Positions 6,106-9,522 of a DNA stretch of 9,522 nucleotides are shown one piece after another. The notes beneath the pieces are model-generated. The model was not told the DNA's origin and ran no database searches. It was given only the letters and a program-made list of their open reading frames with translations. The DNA is from Actinobacteria bacterium RBG_16_64_13 (GTDB lineage Bacteria; Actinomycetota; Thermoleophilia; RBG-16-64-13), in NCBI GenBank assembly GCA_001768675.1, contig MELN01000072.1, forward strand, positions 29,564 to 39,085, in the 5' to 3' direction. Numbering within the stretch: the first letter of the stretch is position 1; every line of letters starts with the position of its first letter. The position numbers were made by a program, and so were the translations under genes.

Positions 6106-9100
6106 CTCTTCCCTGTCCAGCGCCAGCCGCACCTGGATGGACACGTCTTGCGACGAGAAGGGCTTCTGGATGAAATGCGTGCCTTCCTCAAGCACACCCT
6201 GGTGTGCGATGACCTCGGTCGAATAGCCCGACATGAACAGGCGCCTCATCTGCGGATAGAGCGCCAGCAGGTTCTTGGCTAGATCCCGGCCGTTCATCTC
6301 GGGCATGACCACGTCGGTCATGAGCAGATGGATCTCGCCGGGGTGCTCCCGGGCCAAGCGAATGGCTTCGCCTGGGGTGCTTGCCGCCACTACGGTGTAG
6401 CCCCGGCTCTCCAGCATCCTTGTCGTCAATTTCAGGATCGCCGGTTCGTCTTCCACCAGCAGGATGGTCTCCTGGCCCCGTGCCGCCGGCACCGGCGCAC
6501 TTTCCATCTCGACCGGCTCGTCCATGGCCGTGTGCCGAGGCAGGTAGATCGTGAACGTCGACCCCTCGCCCAGTTCGCTCTCGACCTCGATGAAGCCCTT
6601 GTTCTGCTTGACGATGCCGTAGACCGTGGCCAGTCCCAGGCCCGTGCCCTCGCCCACGCCCTTGGTGGTGAAGAATGGTTCGAACAGTCGGCCGATCGTT
6701 TCCTTCTCCATGCCACGGCCGTTGTCGCTCACGGTCAACTCCACGTACTCTCCTGGCACAACGCCTACGCGAGCAGCGCAATAGGCTGTGTCCAACGTGC
6801 TGTTCCGCGTTGCGATGGCCACCCTGCCGACGCCGGCGATGGCGTCCCTGGCGTTGACGCATAGGTTGGTCAGGACTTGCCCGACCTGGGAGGGGTCCAC
6901 CCTCACGGACCACAGATCCGTCCCGGGTTGCCAGTCCAGCTCGATGTCCTCGCCAATGAGGCGCTCCAGCATCTTGAGCATGCCGGCCACCGCCTCGTTC
7001 AGGTCTAAGACTCTGGGCGCGACGGTCTGCTTGCGGGCAAATGCCAGAAGTTGGCGAGTGAGGTCGGCGGAACGTTCGGCCGCCTTTCGAATCTCCGTGA
7101 GGTCGGCATACAACGGCTCAGCCGGACCAGTGTGTTCCAGCGCCATCTCGGCGTGCCCGAGGATCACCCCCAGCATATTGTTGAAGTCATGAGCCACGCC
7201 GCCTGCCAGCCGGCCCACCGATTCCATTTTCTGCGATTGCAGAAGCTGGGCCTCAAGGGCAAGGCTCTCTGTGACATCCTCGACCATCTCGATCGCAGCG
7301 GTCACCTCGCCCGACGCGTCGCAGATGGGCGACGAGACGACACGATAATTGCGTACGGCCCCGGCCACGGGTGTCTGGGTCGTCGCTTCATGCACCAAGC
7401 CGTCCTGCAGCGTCTTGATGGTCGGACAGTAGTCGCAGACCGCCTCTCGCGGTGGGTCGTTGAACGTGCGGTAACAGATCGGGAGTCGTCCCAGATCGAC
7501 GCCGGGGAACCGTTCGCGCATCAGGGGGTTCAGCTCGAGGATCTCCATCTTGGGACTGATGAGCGAAACGCCCACCCTGATGTTATCCAGGATGCCACTT
7601 ATCTTGGCTCCGCTCTCTCGCAGCGCCTCCTCGGCCCGCGTGCGCTCGGTGACATCGGCGAAGATGCAGGCAAACTGGTTGGGGGCGGGTCGAAAGGCCG
7701 TCACCTGGAAGTGCTTCTCGAGCTGGGCGTGGTAGTTCTCAAAGAAGGCCGGCGCGCCGGTCAGAGCCACTTTGCCGTAGGTCTCGATCCAGTGCCGCTC
7801 GGTGCCCGGCAGCACCTCCATGACGGTGCGCCCCACGATCCCTTCGCCCATGAGGCCGGTCATCCGCTCGAACGCCGGGTTGACCGCCAAGAAACGGTAG
7901 TCGACCGGGTTTCCTTGCTTGTCGCAGATGATCTCGTGCAGGGCGAAGCCATCCAGCATCTCCCGGAACAGCGTGCGGTAGTCCTCCTCGATCCGTCGGT
8001 ACTCGGTGATGTCCTGATGGGTTCCTTTCAGGAGTACTGCTTTCCCGGTGGCGTCCAACTGGGGCTTGCCGGTGGTGATAAGGGTCCGCGCGGCCCCGTC
8101 CGGACGGCAGATGCAAAACTCGAGCTCGTAGGAAGTCCCGTGCTTGAGCGCCGTCAAAACAGCGCTTTCTAGTCGCTCGTAGTCTTCCGGGTGCATCAAC
8201 TCCCTGACCGAATCCTTGAGGGCCGCGTGTTTCGGATCCAAGCCCCAGATACGATAGATGCCTTCCGACCAGGTTAGCTGCCGCGTCACCGGGTCATACA
8301 CGTAGTTGCCAATGTGGGCGAGCTCCTGAGCCTCCAGCAGATCGCGCTGACTCTCCCTCAGCGCCTCTTGGGCTTGCCTGCGCTCCGTGGTGTCGATGAG
8401 GAATCCTTCGAGCGCGACTATTGCGCCCTCAGCAACCACCGGACTCAAGGTGAACGTGTGATACCCGACAGACCCGTCGCGGCAGCGATGGGAGAATTCG
8501 CCATCCGGGACAGATCCGCCGGCTAGCATTGTCTCGACGATGCGCTGGGATGCAGACAGATCCTCCTCGACCTGAGTCAGAGAGAAATGCCGGCCGACAA
8601 CCTCTTCGGCAGAGTCATAGCCGTGGATTCCCAGCCAGGCATCGTTGACGTGGACGAAGCGGCCCTCCCGGTCGATGAGAAAGTAGCCCGCCTTCGTCTG
8701 GGTGATGACACGGCGAAACCGTTCCTCGCTCTCCCGCAGTGACTCCTCGGCCCGCGTGCGCTCCGTGATATCCCGAAAGGCCACAAAGAACTCCGGCGGG
8801 CCCGCGGTCCTTTGCAGGGCGACCGCAGTGAACTCCGCTAGAAGTCGCGTGCCGTCCTTGCGGACCAACGTCACTTCTCCGGCCGTCTTGCCCGTTCGCT
8901 CGAGTTCCGCCAGGTACGGGGCGCGCCTGTGACCTGGCGCCAGGAGACCGTCCCGCCCGGCCGCCCGGATCTCGCCTTCGGTCATGCCCAAGACTGAGCA
9001 GGCTGCCGGATTCGCCTCGAGAATGCTTCTATCCGCTCCGATCAGGACAATGCCGTCGAGGCTCTCCTCGAACAGCGTGCGGTATTTCTCTTCGCCGACA

Positions 9101-9522
9101 CGCAGAGCTTCCTTGGCCTGTCTCTCTGCCAGAACGACTGCGATGCCTGCCGCCACCCTTTCTACCTTGGCTATCATGTCGGAAGTGAAGCGGTTGGGCC
9201 GCTTGTCGTTCAGTTGCAGAAGGCCAATGATCTCTTTTCCCGAGCGGAGGGGAACGAGGGCAACAGATTCATAACCCTCGCCATTGCAGCGATTGCGGGT
9301 GAGGGTCAACCGGTCAGCCTCAGTCGTGGAGGCGAGAAGATCAGTCGTGCTGTTGGTCCAGAAACTGCCGCCGGTCGTGAAGAACGGCTTCTCCGCATCG
9401 AATCGACCCAAGAGCACGTTGCCACACATACAATCGAGAACCAGACTGCCGGTGGGATCGCGCAGAGGCGCACCGTCTGGGCCTTTCGCGCAAAGGCTGT
9501 TTTCGAGACTCACGAACTCGGC
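6103..9522 (-). CDS. Hybrid sensor histidine kinase (GAF, five PAS, HisKA, HATPase, receiver), 5' end beyond window
   Basis: 1139 residues are visible and the frame is open to the right edge. A GTG at 9513 is not a credible start, because the sequence there is already inside a GAF domain. Counted from the first visible codon: GAF to about 133; PAS domains at about 146-258, 268-381, 391-508, 514-628 and 638-753; HisKA with phospho-acceptor H778 in GGVAHDFNN; ATPase domain with N-box NLCVNARDA, G1 SDNGRGM and G2 GTGLGLA; C-terminal receiver with phospho-acceptor D1070 (MTDVVMP) and K1120 (QKPF). No membrane segment is visible, so sensing is probably cytoplasmic, unless the missing N-terminus holds one. 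The GAF domain has CMC (C31, C33) and NRCNGEG (C79); the fifth PAS has C683, C696 and C699, possible metal or redox ligands. The kinase and ATPase motifs are intact, and the attached receiver suggests a phosphorelay or self-contained control. Its signal and target are unknown. It converges with nrpR and so is not in its operon. Confidence 0.93.
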   Translation of the reverse strand, partial: AEFVSLENSLCAKGPDGAPLRDPTGSLVLDCMCGNVLLGRFDAEKPFFTTGGSFWTNSTTDLLASTTEADRLTLTRNRCNGEGYESVALVPLRSGKEIIGLLQLNDKRPNRFTSDMIAKVERVAAGIAVVLAERQAKEALRVGEEKYRTLFEESLDGIVLIGADRSILEANPAACSVLGMTEGEIRAAGRDGLLAPGHRRAPYLAELERTGKTAGEVTLVRKDGTRLLAEFTAVALQRTAGPPEFFVAFRDITERTRAEESLRESEERFRRVITQTKAGYFLIDREGRFVHVNDAWLGIHGYDSAEEVVGRHFSLTQVEEDLSASQRIVETMLAGGSVPDGEFSHRCRDGSVGYHTFTLSPVVAEGAIVALEGFLIDTTERRQAQEALRESQRDLLEAQELAHIGNYVYDPVTRQLTWSEGIYRIWGLDPKHAALKDSVRELMHPEDYERLESAVLTALKHGTSYELEFCICRPDGAARTLITTGKPQLDATGKAVLLKGTHQDITEYRRIEEDYRTLFREMLDGFALHEIICDKQGNPVDYRFLAVNPAFERMTGLMGEGIVGRTVMEVLPGTERHWIETYGKVALTGAPAFFENYHAQLEKHFQVTAFRPAPNQFACIFADVTERTRAEEALRESGAKISGILDNIRVGVSLISPKMEILELNPLMRERFPGVDLGRLPICYRTFNDPPREAVCDYCPTIKTLQDGLVHEATTQTPVAGAVRNYRVVSSPICDASGEVTAAIEMVEDVTESLALEAQLLQSQKMESVGRLAGGVAHDFNNMLGVILGHAEMALEHTGPAEPLYADLTEIRKAAERSADLTRQLLAFARKQTVAPRVLDLNEAVAGMLKMLERLIGEDIELDWQPGTDLWSVRVDPSQVGQVLTNLCVNARDAIAGVGRVAIATRNSTLDTAYCAARVGVVPGEYVELTVSDNGRGMEKETIGRLFEPFFTTKGVGEGTGLGLATVYGIVKQNKGFIEVESELGEGSTFTIYLPRHTAMDEPVEMESAPVPAARGQETILLVEDEPAILKLTTRMLESRGYTVVAASTPGEAIRLAREHPGEIHLLMTDVVMPEMNGRDLAKNLLALYPQMRRLFMSGYSTEVIAHQGVLEEGTHFIQKPFSSQDVSIQVRLALDREE
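7612..7656. repeat. PAS-linker direct repeat, copy A
   Basis: 45 nt inside the kinase gene matching 8728-8772 at 40 positions, with a 21-nt identical core (7627-7647). It encodes the end of the fourth PAS domain and the linker (TERTRAEEALRES). Confidence 0.7.
8728..8772. repeat. PAS-linker direct repeat, copy B
   Basis: Second copy, 1116 nt from copy A in the same orientation and frame (identical core 8743-8763). It encodes the end of the first PAS domain and the linker (TERTRAEESLRES). The spacing is a multiple of three, so recombination between copies would remove three PAS units in frame. Confidence 0.7.

Noticed and set aside
7051..8172. 373-residue plus-strand open frame inside the kinase gene
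   Set aside because: It is antisense to PAS and HisKA sequence with intact motifs; no independent coding evidence.
9511..9513. GTG at 9513 as start of the histidine kinase
   Set aside because: The frame is open further upstream and the sequence at 9513 is already within a GAF domain, so the true start lies beyond the window.

Overview
This is a GC-rich window with bacterial gene organisation. It looks like an anaerobic or metabolically flexible bacterium, because it combines a NADH-oxidising flavin/iron-sulfur module, an FMN glutamate-synthase-like protein, an NrpR-type nitrogen regulator best known from methanogenic archaea, and a large GAF/PAS hybrid histidine kinase. No ribosomal or tRNA marker is present, so the phylum cannot be fixed. 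The bacterial-style hybrid kinase and strong Shine-Dalgarno sites argue for a bacterium (for example an uncultured Planctomycetes, Deltaproteobacteria or Chloroflexi lineage) rather than an archaeon.

Layout. Positions 1-4609, all on the minus strand, form one tight gene run read right to left: a NuoE-like [2Fe-2S] subunit (4609-4127), a HydB/HndC-like NuoF subunit (start about 4134, end 2287), a HoxU/NuoG-N-terminus-like iron-sulfur subunit (2276-1572), and an FMN-binding glutamate-synthase-family (GltB2-like) protein that starts at 1517 and runs off the left edge. The first three genes overlap or lie 10 nt apart, and the fourth follows after 54 nt. A 463-nt intergenic region (4610-5072) carries several inverted and direct repeats built from GGCA/TGCC-type half sites. 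Diverging from it on the plus strand is an NrpR-type repressor (5073-6083). It converges with, and is nearly abutted by, a large hybrid sensor histidine kinase (6103-9522, minus strand, N-terminus beyond the right edge).

How the genes may work together (inference). NuoE, NuoF and the HoxU-like subunit form a soluble NADH-dehydrogenase-type module. Its usual partner, a hydrogenase or a complex I body, is not seen here; a glutamate-synthase-type FMN protein sits in that place. The simplest reading is a multi-subunit NAD(P)H-dependent glutamate synthase, or a related FMN enzyme of nitrogen metabolism, controlled by the divergent NrpR through the palindromes between them. The NuoF subunit has the C-terminal two-cluster ferredoxin and a Cys/His linker resembling those of electron-bifurcating HydB-type subunits, so a role for ferredoxin is possible but unproven. 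The histidine kinase is convergent and need not be functionally linked.
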